Shown: in pieces, positions 17,904-27,651 of the stretch | How positions within the stretch are numbered: position 1 is the stretch's first letter | How the letters are laid out: each line of letters starts with the position of its first letter | NCBI GenBank assembly: GCA_016868315.1 | Contig: VGHE01000004.1 | Span: 208,000-271,999 of the forward strand | DNA: 64,000 nt | Reading direction: 5' to 3' | Source of the DNA: Betaproteobacteria bacterium | Lineage (GTDB): Bacteria; Bdellovibrionota_B; Oligoflexia; Silvanigrellales; Silvanigrellaceae | Program-made: the position numbers and the translations under genes | The notes under the pieces: generated by a model | Database searches by the model: none | What the model was told of the DNA's origin: nothing | The model's input: only the letters and a program-made list of their open reading frames with translations

Positions 17904-18911
17904 TCAGAGGAAGGCTGTCAGGAAAGCTTCGACATTCATTCCGAGGCGCTCAACGAGATATCCACCCTCCTGAACGTGCATGGTTGGCTTTTTGAGGGAA
18001 CGAATGGTTTCACCCAAAGCATGAAAGTGCTCGGGCAGAAGGCCAAAGTGTCCAAGGGGGTCTTTGTCGGCGACGTCAAAGCCGCACGAGCAGACCACAT
18101 ACTTTGGGTCAATTTTCTTGAGTGCGGTTTCAATTGAAGCGCGGAATGCGTCGAAGTATTCCTCGGGTCCACAGTGAGGCTCAAGTGGGCAATTGAGCGT
18201 GAATCCCGCACCGTCGTCGATGCCCGTTTCATGCACGTAGCCGGTGAAATAAGGGTACTCGATGGCGGGGTTACCATGCAGACTCAAATAGAAGACGTCT
18301 GAGTTGTCGTAAAAGATGGACTGCGTTCCGTTGCCGTGGTGGTAGTCGAAATCAATGAGCAGGACTTTTCCATATTGCGACAGATATTGCGCAGCGATGG
18401 CGGCGTTGTTGAGGTAGCAATAGCCGCCAAACAATGCCGATGCAGCATGATGCCCAGGTGGACGGGCAAGTGCATAGCAGACGTCACCCGTTTTCTTGAG
18501 GTGCTGTGCCGCAGCAAATGCACCCGAGGCTGCAGCGATGGCGGCCTGCCATGTATCACTCATGATGGGTGTGCCTACATCGAAGCAGTAATAACCCGCG
18601 GTGAACACCGTGACGGGCTCATAAACCGGGACACGCCGGTCGCAAGGAAAAACATAGGGCCAGATCACCTCTTCTTTCGAGAGCATCTGTGAGCTCTCGA
18701 GAAAGCGGATGTAGGCCTCGTCATGAACGGCAAGCACGGCTTCCATGGGCACGGGTTCAGGAATCACGAACTGGAATCGGCCATTGGCCTTGAGATGGCG
18801 ACGAATGATATCGATACGTGCGCGGCGCTCGTGGTGGCGGAATCGTTTTCCGGCAATGATCTCATGCGAGAGCACATGAGTTTTTTGCACCGGGTCATAA
18901 AAAACTTTCAT
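17904..18911 (-). CDS. Acetylpolyamine amidohydrolase / histone-deacetylase family protein
   Basis: 335-residue zinc hydrolase of the arginase/deacetylase fold. The catalytic His pair is in RPPGHHA (about 151-156) and the metal ligands are in DFDYHHGNGT (about 187-195). YVVCSCGFDVADKDPLG is the later conserved loop with an Asp, and QEGGY comes near the end. Bacterial relatives deacetylate acetylpolyamines or other acetylated amines. The ATG at 18911 has GGTGAG close upstream; the longer frame to 18980 has no ribosome site. The physiological substrate is unknown. Confidence 0.87.
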   Translation of the reverse strand: MKVFYDPVQKTHVLSHEIIAGKRFRHHERRARIDIIRRHLKANGRFQFVIPEPVPMEAVLAVHDEAYIRFLESSQMLSKEEVIWPYVFPCDRRVPVYEPVTVFTAGYYCFDVGTPIMSDTWQAAIAAASGAFAAAQHLKKTGDVCYALARPPGHHAASALFGGYCYLNNAAIAAQYLSQYGKVLLIDFDYHHGNGTQSIFYDNSDVFYLSLHGNPAIEYPYFTGYVHETGIDDGAGFTLNCPLEPHCGPEEYFDAFRASIETALKKIDPKYVVCSCGFDVADKDPLGHFGLLPEHFHALGETIRSLKKPTMHVQEGGYLVERLGMNVEAFLTAFL

Positions 18912-19106
18912 CGGCTCACCTGTATTGTGCACAAATGATGTGCATTTCATGCGCGGCGCAGCTGCTTGCTGCACCGTCATTATTCCGAAGCCTTTCCGCT
19001 GGGTCTATGACTTCAGGTCAAAAAAATTCGATCCCCCGTTTGTGGTCTGTTATAAGCAACTGGCTCGTTCTTGTTGCAAAATCATCTGCTGTTGGGGAGC
19101 ACGTGC

Positions 19107-20603
19107 ATGGATTCACGCCCAAGCCTTTGGTCGGCCTGCGCCCGTCTCGTTGTATTGTTTTTGCTGTTGCGAGGCTTTTTGTGCAGTACCGATGCACGTG
19201 CAGGTGTGGATATTCTTTGGCCCGCACAGGCTCCCGAGTGGGGTCTTTTGTTGGGTCCAGGAGCACAGCGCAAGCCTGAAGAGTACCGAATTTTGGCTCA
19301 GCGTATCCAAGATGAGTCGCCTGTGCCTCTGGCAGTCGGGATTGCAAGTTTTACGGCAAATTGGCCTGAGCCATTCCAAATGGTTTCTGCGCTAAAATCT
19401 TTTAAAAGTCAGGTTTCCGAGCGTGCAGCCGAACCACTTGCCGGTCAGCGCTTCCTTGTGGCCGGGCATTCTATGGCGGGGATTATTATTCAGGAGCTCC
19501 CTGCGCACCAAAGCATCGGTGGGGTCATTCTTTTAGGAGCCTACCCTTCCAACGATGTCCTGCGGCTCGGGCAGGGTTTGCGCAAAGCTGGAATTCCAAC
19601 GTTGGTTGTTGCGGGTGAGTGGGATGGACTCACACGCATAACGCGCGTCCTCGACACGGTGCTTGAGTGCGAGGGGCTTTCACCCGGGGATCCAAACGAG
19701 AAGCGCTGTGCGAAACAACGTGTTGTCATTCTGCCTGGTGTCAATCATTCCGATTTTGCAAATGGTGTTTTGCAGGCTGGGGATCTTGAGGGCGAAGTTG
19801 ATCTTGAGACGGCTCACACTGAAATTGCCAAAGCGATTGCTGGCTATTGGAGCGATGTGTTGTTGGATGTGCCGGGAAACTTCAACGCGATGCACGGCTC
19901 TCATCCATGGAAAAATTGGGTTGCCGATACTCAGGTTTGGGCACATGCATGGTCAGAAGCAATCGCAATGGATGAACGCGCCTGCCTCGAGGCGCAACGT
20001 AAACTTCTCCCACGCAGTACTTCTGTGCGCTGGGATGTGATGGTACGCACAATTGAATCTGTGCCTGGATTCATGCTTGCCAAGCCGTCGATTGAAAAAG
20101 TTTCGGACGATCATTTTCGAGTGACTGCGATCCAAAGCCAGGACAGACCCTTCAATCCACTCGATTTGTCTTTGCAGTCGAGAGCATTTACGCGACTTTC
20201 ATGCAAGCTCAAAAGCGAAGAGGCCTTGCGAGCTGCGGCACAGCAGGATGTGCAACCGCGCTCAACTATCTCAACCTGTGGGACACTCAACCAAGAAATT
20301 TACAACGATGTAGTCTCTCGCATCTCGCTTGAACTCAAGCACCGCCTCCACAGGCGCGGACTCGAGCTTATCTTTGGTGAAGACCTGCCTCTGGGTGATG
20401 GACTGCGTTGGGCGACTCGAAAGCCGGAGCGCAGAGTTGAGCTCACTGAGCGGCGCGTGGTTGTGCGCTTGCCCCGGCTGCAAACGCCCGCAAATGCCGC
20501 GTTGCAATTAGACGGTCTGCATTACTGCCAGTTTGTTCCCCCCACCCAGCTGGCCGAATGGGTCTTTTTTGATGCATTTAAGCTGCTTGCTCCTGCACAG
20601 TAG
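19107..20603 (+). CDS. Secreted alpha/beta hydrolase-like protein
   Basis: 498 residues with a signal peptide (LVVLFLLLRGFLC, cleavage near ARA-G). The nucleophile elbow GHSMAG is centred on Ser122, and later GEWDG and GVNHSDF could supply the acid and histidine of the triad. The region after about 250 is not recognised and has several cysteines (TRLSCKL, STCGTL, HYCQF). GGGGAG precedes the ATG. The gene stands alone. Esterase or lipase activity is a guess. Confidence 0.7.
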   Translation: MDSRPSLWSACARLVVLFLLLRGFLCSTDARAGVDILWPAQAPEWGLLLGPGAQRKPEEYRILAQRIQDESPVPLAVGIASFTANWPEPFQMVSALKSFKSQVSERAAEPLAGQRFLVAGHSMAGIIIQELPAHQSIGGVILLGAYPSNDVLRLGQGLRKAGIPTLVVAGEWDGLTRITRVLDTVLECEGLSPGDPNEKRCAKQRVVILPGVNHSDFANGVLQAGDLEGEVDLETAHTEIAKAIAGYWSDVLLDVPGNFNAMHGSHPWKNWVADTQVWAHAWSEAIAMDERACLEAQRKLLPRSTSVRWDVMVRTIESVPGFMLAKPSIEKVSDDHFRVTAIQSQDRPFNPLDLSLQSRAFTRLSCKLKSEEALRAAAQQDVQPRSTISTCGTLNQEIYNDVVSRISLELKHRLHRRGLELIFGEDLPLGDGLRWATRKPERRVELTERRVVVRLPRLQTPANAALQLDGLHYCQFVPPTQLAEWVFFDAFKLLAPAQ

Positions 20604-20668
20604 TGCGCTCGGACTCAGCGGCTTAGGGATGGCCTTGAAAGGCTTGCATTAAGGACAGGTTTGCCCGA

Positions 20669-20718
20669 TGCTCCGTGCAGTCGTTCGGTAAAAAAAATCC
20701 GAGACAGAACCCGGAGCA
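20669..20718 (+). promoter_or_regulatory. Leader stem that may hide the ribosome site of the MTHFR fusion gene
   Basis: TGCTCCG at 20669-20675 is complementary to CGGAGCA at 20712-20718, and the right arm contains the GGAG ribosome site of the gene starting at 20725. A small inner stem (TCGG/CCGA) encloses an A-rich loop. It does not match SAM-I, SAM-II, SAH or cobalamin riboswitch patterns that I know. The 121-base gap from 20604 holds nothing else recognised. Confidence 0.4.
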
Positions 20719-20724
20719 CCTTTA

Positions 20725-22626
20725 ATGCAAACCTTTTCTTCCCCCGAGGAAGGCTCGTTGAGCTTTCCGTCAGAGCGCATTGCGCGTTTCAGAAAACTCC
20801 TGCTTGAAGAGCGTCAGGCTTTTTTGTTCGATGGCGGCGTTGCGACGCAGCTGTATGAAAAAGGCATTTTCATCAATCGTTCTTTCGATGAAGTGAACCT
20901 CTCGCAGGCTGACCTCATCAGCAGCATTCACGGCCAGTACATCCAGGCGGGGGCACAAGTCATCACCACCAACACCTGGGGTGCGAATCGGTTCAAATTA
21001 AAAAACTATGGGCTCGACCAACAGCTCACCGAAATCAACCGACAAGGTGCGAAAATCGCACGTTCTGCAGCCGGTGATGTTGTTTGGGTTGCAGGATGCC
21101 TTGGGCCGTTGGGCGTGCGCATTGAACCCTGGGGGCCAACGTCTTTCGACGAAGCCAAAGACTTTTTTCTTGAACAAGCAACAGCCCTCCAGCAGGGTGG
21201 CGTCGATCTTTTCGTGTTGGAAGGGTTTGCAGATCTTAATGAAATCCACCAAGCGATACGCGCAGTAAAATCACTCGGCGATTATCCTGTCGTGGCCATG
21301 ATGACCACCAACGACGAAGGTCAGACACTCTACGGCACCGAACCAGAGTGGTTTGTGCGCAAGCTCGATGAGTGGGGAGCCGATGCTGTGGGTGTAAATG
21401 GAGGCAATGGTCCAGCCCCCCTTCTTGAACTCGCTAAGCGCCTCAAGAGCTCCACAGAAAAACCGTTGATTCTCAAACCTAATGCTGGACTGCCACGTCA
21501 GGTCGATGGTCGCCTCATCTATATGGCGAGTCCGGAATATATGGGTGAGTTTGCACGCCAGGCGCTCTTGCAGGATGTGCGTATTCTTGGCGGCTGCAGT
21601 GGAACAACGCCACAGCACATTCGTGCCATGGCAGGTGCCGTGCGTCAGGGGGCTGCCTTTCGAGGAGGCGAAGCGTCGCGTGGAGCGACTATCGTCGATG
21701 ACAAACACCCGTCCGTAATGGCAACAAATGGCGCTACAGCAACAGCATCCTCGTCGTCTACCTGGAGCCGTGGTCTAGCGTCTGGAAAGTTCGTGGTTTC
21801 GGTCGAGTTGCTGCCACCTAAAGGTCTCGAGACCGAAAAACTCATTGAGCGCTCTGCACAGTGCAAGAAGGCGGGAGTTGATGCCATCAATATCCCCGAT
21901 GGTCCGCGCGCGAGTGCGCGCATGTCCGCACTGGCGGCAGCATGCTTGATTGAGCAGAAGGTTGGGATTGAAACAGTTCTTCATTATGCCTGTCGTGATC
22001 GCAACATTCTTGGCATTCAGAGCGACTTGATTGGAGCTGCTGGTTTGGGTTTGCGGAATATTCTGTGTGTCACGGGCGATCCACCCAAGCTTGGCCCCTA
22101 CCCTACGGCGACGGCCGTATTCGACATCGATGCCATTGGCCTCGTCAACATGGCTTCGCGTCTCAATTCGGGCTTTGACTTGGGCGGAACCTCAATTGGT
22201 CGTGCTACCGGTTTTTCTATTGGTGTTGGTGCAAACCCGGTGGCACCTGACTTGCGCAAAGAGTTTGAACGCTTCCGATACAAGGTGGAAGCAGGTGCGC
22301 AGTGGGCAATCACGCAGCCTGTTTTCGACTCCGAGAGTCTGTTGCGGTTTTTGGACTTCTCATCGCAATTCCGTATTCCAATTATCGCAGGAATCTGGCC
22401 GCTCATGAGCTTGCGCAATGCGGAGTTCATGGCCAATGAGGTGCCAGGGGTTTACGTGCCGAGCTCTGTGCTCGAGCGTATGCGAGCCTGCAAAACAGCC
22501 GAGGATCAGCGCAAAGAGGGTGTTGAAATTGCCCATGAGCTTATCTCGGAAATCAAGAAGAATGTGCAGGGATTGCAGATCTCTGCACCGCTTGGGCAAG
22601 TTGAACTTGCACTCGCGTTGATTTGA
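20725..22626 (+). CDS. Homocysteine S-methyltransferase-like / methylenetetrahydrofolate reductase fusion
   Basis: 633 residues with YitJ-like architecture: a homocysteine methyltransferase-like barrel (about 25-320) and an MTHFR domain (about 345-615; VSVELLPPKG, LHYACRDRN, CVTGDPP, WAITQPVFD). The MTHFR half makes 5-methyl-THF for MetH. In the N-terminal half the zinc cysteines are altered: GVNGGNGP has Gly226 in place of Cys, and GGCSGTTP has Ser292 in place of the second Cys. Only Cys291 remains, so zinc-dependent homocysteine activation seems lost (inference). A ferredoxin and metH follow directly. Confidence 0.88.
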   Translation: MQTFSSPEEGSLSFPSERIARFRKLLLEERQAFLFDGGVATQLYEKGIFINRSFDEVNLSQADLISSIHGQYIQAGAQVITTNTWGANRFKLKNYGLDQQLTEINRQGAKIARSAAGDVVWVAGCLGPLGVRIEPWGPTSFDEAKDFFLEQATALQQGGVDLFVLEGFADLNEIHQAIRAVKSLGDYPVVAMMTTNDEGQTLYGTEPEWFVRKLDEWGADAVGVNGGNGPAPLLELAKRLKSSTEKPLILKPNAGLPRQVDGRLIYMASPEYMGEFARQALLQDVRILGGCSGTTPQHIRAMAGAVRQGAAFRGGEASRGATIVDDKHPSVMATNGATATASSSSTWSRGLASGKFVVSVELLPPKGLETEKLIERSAQCKKAGVDAINIPDGPRASARMSALAAACLIEQKVGIETVLHYACRDRNILGIQSDLIGAAGLGLRNILCVTGDPPKLGPYPTATAVFDIDAIGLVNMASRLNSGFDLGGTSIGRATGFSIGVGANPVAPDLRKEFERFRYKVEAGAQWAITQPVFDSESLLRFLDFSSQFRIPIIAGIWPLMSLRNAEFMANEVPGVYVPSSVLERMRACKTAEDQRKEGVEIAHELISEIKKNVQGLQISAPLGQVELALALI

Positions 22627-22637
22627 GGTTGAAGCTC

Positions 22638-22934
22638 ATGTCACAGCAAAGGCCACGAGTGAGTTTCCTGCTCGACGATCTTGAGGTGGATGTTCCACCG
22701 GGGACGCGGCTGATAGAGGTGGTGGATGTTGCTGGTGCAGACGTCACGTTCGGATGTCGCAATGGTACCTGCGGAACATGCCGCGTTCGCATTGTTGAAG
22801 GAATGGAGCATCTCTCCAAGCCGACACCCGAAGAGCGCGATTTTCTTGCTGCACTGCAAGCCCAACCGGATGAACGTCTCGGATGCCAATTCAGCGTCCA
22901 CGGCGATGTGTGCATCGATTACATAGGAAGCTGA
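22638..22934 (+). CDS. 2Fe-2S ferredoxin between MTHFR and MetH genes
   Basis: 98-residue plant/adrenodoxin-type ferredoxin. Cluster ligands are visible as C40, C45 and C48 in GCRNGTCGTC, and C83 in RLGCQF. The ATG at 22638 has GAGG upstream; a TTG at 22623 overlaps the previous stop. It sits 11 bases after the MTHFR fusion and 6 bases before metH. It is therefore a candidate electron donor for MTHFR or for reductive reactivation of cob(II)alamin in MetH (inference). Confidence 0.88.
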   Translation: MSQQRPRVSFLLDDLEVDVPPGTRLIEVVDVAGADVTFGCRNGTCGTCRVRIVEGMEHLSKPTPEERDFLAALQAQPDERLGCQFSVHGDVCIDYIGS

Positions 22935-22940
22935 AAGCCC

Positions 22941-25900
22941 ATGAGAAATATATCCTTGAGTGAGGCGCTGCAGGAGCGTGTGTTGCTCCTTGATGGTGCC
23001 ATGGGGACGCAAATTTTTGCACACAAACCCACCGTCGATGACTATGGCGGCACAGATTACGAGGGTTGTGTAGAACTGCTCAATGAACGCCGCAGCGCAT
23101 GGATTCAGGGCATTCACGAGAGCTACTTCAAAGCAGGATCCGATGCGGTTGAAACCAACACCTTTGGTTGCACACCGCTTGTTCTCGCAGAGTTTGGGTT
23201 GGCTCACCGAACGTTTGATCTGAACGTTCAGGCTGTGAAGATTGCGCGTGATGTTGCGGAGAGCTTCTCTGAGAAAAAGTGGGTCATTGGCAGTGTTGGG
23301 CCAGGTACAAAACTCCTTACGCTTTTGCATGTTGATTATCAGACCTTGTACGCGAGTTACCTCGAGCAAATGCGCGGCCTTATTGCTGGTGGTGCGGATG
23401 CTATTTTGATAGAAACCGGTCAAGATCTCGGGCAAATAAAATGTGCTGTGCGTGCTGCACGCACAGCAATGAAACTGCAGCAGAAGAAAGTTCCTATCTG
23501 GGTGCAGATTACCATTGAAACCACCGGCACCATGCTCGTGGGTTCTGATGTTCAGGCTGCGCTGGCTGCAATCGAAATGCTGGGCGTTGACGTGATTGGC
23601 ATGAATTGCGCTACCGGCCCGGATGAAATGCGACCACATCTAGCCTATCTTTGTGAAGCTGCGCCCATGCAGGTGAGCTGTCTGCCGAACGCAGGTTTGC
23701 CCGAAAACAGAAATGGGCAAACGTACTATCCACTCGGGCCAGCAGCGTTTGCGCAGCGCGTGAAGGGTATCAGCAAAGATTTCGGACTTAATATTTTGGG
23801 TGGCTGTTGCGGAACCACGCCCGAGCACATCCGTGCACTTGCAGACATGCGTGGTGGGTTGAATGTGCCATTGCGCTCCGGGCGATACGAGCGTTCTGTC
23901 AGTTCACTTTACAATTCAGTTTCGCTCTCGCTTGAGCCGCGTCCGCTTTATGTTGGCGAACGCACCAATGCCAACGGCTCAAAGGCCTTCCGTGACGCGC
24001 TCGCCAAAGACGATTTCGACAGCATGGTGGAAATTGCCAAGGAGCAGGCCAAGGAAGGTGCGCACATTCTTGATGTTTGTGTCGCGTATGTGTCGCGCAA
24101 TGAAACGCGCGATATGGTTGAGTTTCTGAAGCGCCTGGTGACTCAAGTCAATATCCCTCTGATGATTGACTCCACCGAGGTTCCCGTTATTGAAGCCGCT
24201 TTGCAGCATGCTCCCGGCAAATGCATCGTCAACTCTATTAACTTTGAGGACGGCGATGAAAAACCACGTCGCATTCTCGATTTGTGCCGGGAGTACGGCG
24301 CGTCCGTTGTAGCACTCACAATCGATGAACAAGGCATGGCGAAGAGCTGCGCCGAAAAGATGCGCATCGTGGATCGCTTGCATGCGTTAGTTGTGGATGA
24401 ATATGGTTTCGCACCCGAAGACCTCATCATCGATCCGCTTACCTTTACGCTCGGGAGCGGTGAGGAGGAATGGAGAAATTCGGCGGTTGAAACTCTGAAC
24501 GCTCTCGAAGCACTTCACAAGAAGTATCCACGCGTGCGTTCAATACTTGGTCTGAGCAATGTGAGCTTTGGATTGAAACCCTGGCCACGACAGATTTTGA
24601 ATTCACTCATGCTTTATCACGCAGTTCAGCGTGGATTGAGCATGGCTATTTTGAATGCTTCTAAAATCCTTCCAGTCGCTCGAATTTCCGATGAGCACCG
24701 CGCGGTATTTGAGGCATTGCTCTTCAATGAGCGCAGCGCCATTGCCGACCCGCTGAAGCAGATTCTTTCATTGTTTGCTGATGCCAATGCAAAACAGCAT
24801 GCTGTGGTCAATGATGATCACCTTGGCATTGACGAGAAACTTAAAAACGACATCATTGATGGTCGAAAAAATCAGATCGGAGCGCATGCGCTTGAGGCAC
24901 TCAAGACCTATCCGGCTCTGACAGTTATCAACGATATTTTGTTGGCTGGAATGAAGGTTGTGGGAGAGCGTTTTGGCGCCGGACAAATGCAGTTACCATT
25001 TGTGCTCGAGAGTGCTGAAGCGATGAAATCCGCGGTCAAAGTTCTTGAGCCTTATATTGAGAAAAAAGACGGATACAAAAAGGGTAGAATTATTCTTGCA
25101 ACCGTGAAGGGTGATGTGCACGACATTGGCAAGAATTTGGTTGAGATTATTCTCTCCAACAACGGTTTTGAGGTGCTCAACCTCGGTATCAAGCAACCTA
25201 TTGAATCCATACTTGAGACCTATCGCAGCAAAGGTGCGGATGCGATTGGCATGTCAGGATTGCTCGTTAAGTCGACGGTCATTATGAAGGAAAATCTGGA
25301 ATACATGGCAACGCATGGATTCACTCTACCGGTGATTCTTGGCGGTGCAGCGCTGACGCGAAATTTTGTTGAGCGCGAATGCCAGGAAGTCTATCCGGGT
25401 CCTGTTTTCTATGCCGAGGATGCTTTTGTTGGTCTGCACATCATGGAGAGGATCTCTTCAGGCGGACTTGATGCTCTTTTGACAGAACGCAATGCTCGTC
25501 TCAATGCAACTGGCGTAGGTTCCCCGGCCATTGCTGCGGGAGGTGTGGCGGCAGACAGCGCTGCATTAACGCAGTCACAGGGTATTGTTGTAGTTAAGCG
25601 GGGCGACAAGCGCGTTGAGCTCGATACCTATGGACAAAGCACCTGGGTGCGTCGTGATGCGGTGATTCCTGCTCCTCCGTTTTGGGGAGTGCGCAAAGTC
25701 GAACATGAGTTGGATGAGGTTTTTGAGTACCTCGATGAGTTTGCGCTTTTGCGCAGCCGATGGGGCTTCGCCCAAGGACAATTGTCCGACGCCGAGTTCG
25801 AAAAACTTCTCCAAGACAAAGCCTATCCAACTTTGCAACGTATCAGGGAGAAGGTGATTCGCGAGAAGTTGCTGCACCCCGCGGCCTTGTACGGCTATTT

Positions 25901-26477
25901 TCCGGCGTGCTCACGCGATGCAAATGAGGTTGTGGTTTATAATCCCGATGCGTGTGGCGCAGATCCACTCAAGCGCGAGGTGATTGCGCGCTTTGTTTTT
26001 CCGCGTCAGTCGCAGGGACGTCAGCTGTGTATTGCCGATTTCCTGGCACATGAGGAGAGCGGCCAAATCGATGTGCTGGGTCTGCAGCTTGTGACCATGG
26101 GACATGTGGCGAGCGAAAAGGCTCATTCCGCATATGCAGAGAATCAATTCAGTGAGTATTTCTTTTTGCATGGACTCTCTACCGAGTTAACTGAGGCCTA
26201 TGCGGAGAAGATTCATGCCCAGATTAGGCGCGAATTGAATATTCACGGACGTGACGCTGCGTCGAGGCGGGCGTTGTTCAGCCAGGGATATCAGGGCTCG
26301 CGTTATTCGTTTGGATATCCTGCATGCCCCGACATGGAACTCAACGAGCCGCTGTTGAAGTTGTTGCGCGCAGAGCAAATCGGTGTGAGCCTGTCCGAAA
26401 GCCACCAGATGGTTCCTGAGCAAACCACTTCAGCGATTGTGGTTCACCATCCACAAGCACGTTATTTTGCGACTTGA
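22941..26477 (+). CDS. metH: Cobalamin-dependent methionine synthase
   Basis: 1178 residues with all four modules. The homocysteine domain has intact zinc cysteines (C223 in GMNC; C289 and C290 in GGCCG). The methyl-THF (pterin) domain begins at GERTNANGSKAF. A cobalamin cap and binding domain carry DVHDIG, with the cobalt-ligating His at about 727. The C-terminal AdoMet-dependent activation domain has RYSFGYPACPD and LSESHQMVPEQ. It makes methionine from homocysteine and 5-methyl-THF. It lies in a run with the MTHFR fusion and ferredoxin; the 3' end overlaps the convergent lipoprotein gene by 16 bases. Confidence 0.95.
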   Translation: MRNISLSEALQERVLLLDGAMGTQIFAHKPTVDDYGGTDYEGCVELLNERRSAWIQGIHESYFKAGSDAVETNTFGCTPLVLAEFGLAHRTFDLNVQAVKIARDVAESFSEKKWVIGSVGPGTKLLTLLHVDYQTLYASYLEQMRGLIAGGADAILIETGQDLGQIKCAVRAARTAMKLQQKKVPIWVQITIETTGTMLVGSDVQAALAAIEMLGVDVIGMNCATGPDEMRPHLAYLCEAAPMQVSCLPNAGLPENRNGQTYYPLGPAAFAQRVKGISKDFGLNILGGCCGTTPEHIRALADMRGGLNVPLRSGRYERSVSSLYNSVSLSLEPRPLYVGERTNANGSKAFRDALAKDDFDSMVEIAKEQAKEGAHILDVCVAYVSRNETRDMVEFLKRLVTQVNIPLMIDSTEVPVIEAALQHAPGKCIVNSINFEDGDEKPRRILDLCREYGASVVALTIDEQGMAKSCAEKMRIVDRLHALVVDEYGFAPEDLIIDPLTFTLGSGEEEWRNSAVETLNALEALHKKYPRVRSILGLSNVSFGLKPWPRQILNSLMLYHAVQRGLSMAILNASKILPVARISDEHRAVFEALLFNERSAIADPLKQILSLFADANAKQHAVVNDDHLGIDEKLKNDIIDGRKNQIGAHALEALKTYPALTVINDILLAGMKVVGERFGAGQMQLPFVLESAEAMKSAVKVLEPYIEKKDGYKKGRIILATVKGDVHDIGKNLVEIILSNNGFEVLNLGIKQPIESILETYRSKGADAIGMSGLLVKSTVIMKENLEYMATHGFTLPVILGGAALTRNFVERECQEVYPGPVFYAEDAFVGLHIMERISSGGLDALLTERNARLNATGVGSPAIAAGGVAADSAALTQSQGIVVVKRGDKRVELDTYGQSTWVRRDAVIPAPPFWGVRKVEHELDEVFEYLDEFALLRSRWGFAQGQLSDAEFEKLLQDKAYPTLQRIREKVIREKLLHPAALYGYFPACSRDANEVVVYNPDACGADPLKREVIARFVFPRQSQGRQLCIADFLAHEESGQIDVLGLQLVTMGHVASEKAHSAYAENQFSEYFFLHGLSTELTEAYAEKIHAQIRRELNIHGRDAASRRALFSQGYQGSRYSFGYPACPDMELNEPLLKLLRAEQIGVSLSESHQMVPEQTTSAIVVHHPQARYFAT

Positions 26478-27031
26478 TCGATCTGCGGGCACAGGTCGTT
26501 CGCAGGCGACGGACGACCGTAAAGTTCGTTGAGTGCCCGCATCATCGCAACAGCTTCACAGGTTTCGTACTGCATGTAGATATCTGGTCGTGCTCCGCGC
26601 GAGGCCCACGCGAGCTCTTTCTTGCAACGGTTTTCAAGAACAGCATGCGGGCGTGTGGTCCGGCACAGATCTACGATGTCCTCAAGCAAAGGCTCGGGAA
26701 CCACACGCACCATGAGCTGACTTCCCTCTATGCTTTTCTCTATGCGAAACTGAAGTTGTGAGTTGAGTTGCGCTGCCCATTCGTCTGCTTTGGCGCGGCT
26801 GAGGGAGTTGATGGACGGCACGGTTGGGAATTCCGGAGTGAATTCTGGGCGTGGAATGATGTAGTAGGTGCCATCGGGCTTCGAGAAGACCTTCCAGTAC
26901 GCTCGCGCGCCTTGCGAGTTGGTCTTTGTTATTGAGGACGTCGTGGTCATGCAGCCCGGTATCCAGGCCCATGTTGCTGCGCCAATGAACGCCAACAGGG
27001 CTTTTGTGCACAATGACCTTCCCGGTTGCAT
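26462..27031 (-). CDS. Putative lipoprotein, unknown function
   Basis: 189 residues with a hydrophobic N-terminus ending in WIPGC (Cys near residue 27), an acceptable though not ideal lipobox. The rest is mixed alpha/beta with four further cysteines (DLCRTT, NRCKKE, YETCEA, NDLCPQ) that could pair in the periplasm. GGAGG precedes the ATG by seven bases. No homologue is recognised. Confidence 0.65.
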   Translation of the reverse strand: MQPGRSLCTKALLAFIGAATWAWIPGCMTTTSSITKTNSQGARAYWKVFSKPDGTYYIIPRPEFTPEFPTVPSINSLSRAKADEWAAQLNSQLQFRIEKSIEGSQLMVRVVPEPLLEDIVDLCRTTRPHAVLENRCKKELAWASRGARPDIYMQYETCEAVAMMRALNELYGRPSPANDLCPQIDQVAK

Positions 27032-27297
27032 CTACGAACCTCCACTAAACGAGCCATGCCGACCAGAATAGGCTTCATCGGCGAGATTGTCTCCTCGGTT
27101 CTCCGGCGAACAAAAGTCACGGTATGGACTTATGTTAAAATATTAAAATTACTGAGGTTAAATCCTCTCATATGAAAAGGATTGGCGTTTCTGACACCTG
27201 AGGAATGAGGTGGCCTACAGAATCCATCGGTTTTGGGCGAAAAGAATGTCTGAGGTTTTCGGGCTCGTGCCCGACACGAACTTTCGGGAGAATTGCG

Positions 27298-27645
27298 ATG
27301 GCCAGCACGAACGATTCTACGCCTCGTCCGATATCCGTTGACGTTGACCCGAAAGACAGCCGTGAGGTTCAGGATTGGATTGCTTCGCTTGAAAATCTGA
27401 TGCGCTCTGTTGAGCGCTCGCCCATGGACGCAGAGCGTAAGGCAGAAATCCTTGTTCATATGGAATTCATCCGCGCCGAACTTGCTGCAGGACGTTGGCC
27501 TGATTCAGGAATGTCGGGATCGCCTGTCAACCAGCTGGCTCAAGATGTGGGTGAAGTCGAGCGTATTGCACAGGATTGGCAGATTCTCTCCATGCGTCTG
27601 GCACAGTGGATCAAGGCTATCTCAGACTCTCTGGGCGTCCGGTAA
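27298..27645 (+). CDS. Small cytosolic protein, unknown function
   Basis: 115 residues, mostly helical and charged, without signal peptide or membrane segment. GGGAG precedes the ATG at 27298; an upstream in-frame start at 27205 has no ribosome site. The 266-base gap before it (from 27032) holds no recognised gene. It lies six bases upstream of the broken CHASE2 gene. Confidence 0.55.
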   Translation: MASTNDSTPRPISVDVDPKDSREVQDWIASLENLMRSVERSPMDAERKAEILVHMEFIRAELAAGRWPDSGMSGSPVNQLAQDVGEVERIAQDWQILSMRLAQWIKAISDSLGVR

Positions 27646-27651
27646 GTTCAA

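Noticed and set aside
20604-20724. SAM or cobalamin riboswitch before the methionine cluster
   Set aside because: None of the conserved cores that I know (SAM-I, SAM-II, SAH, B12 box) is present; only the simple stem reported above remains.
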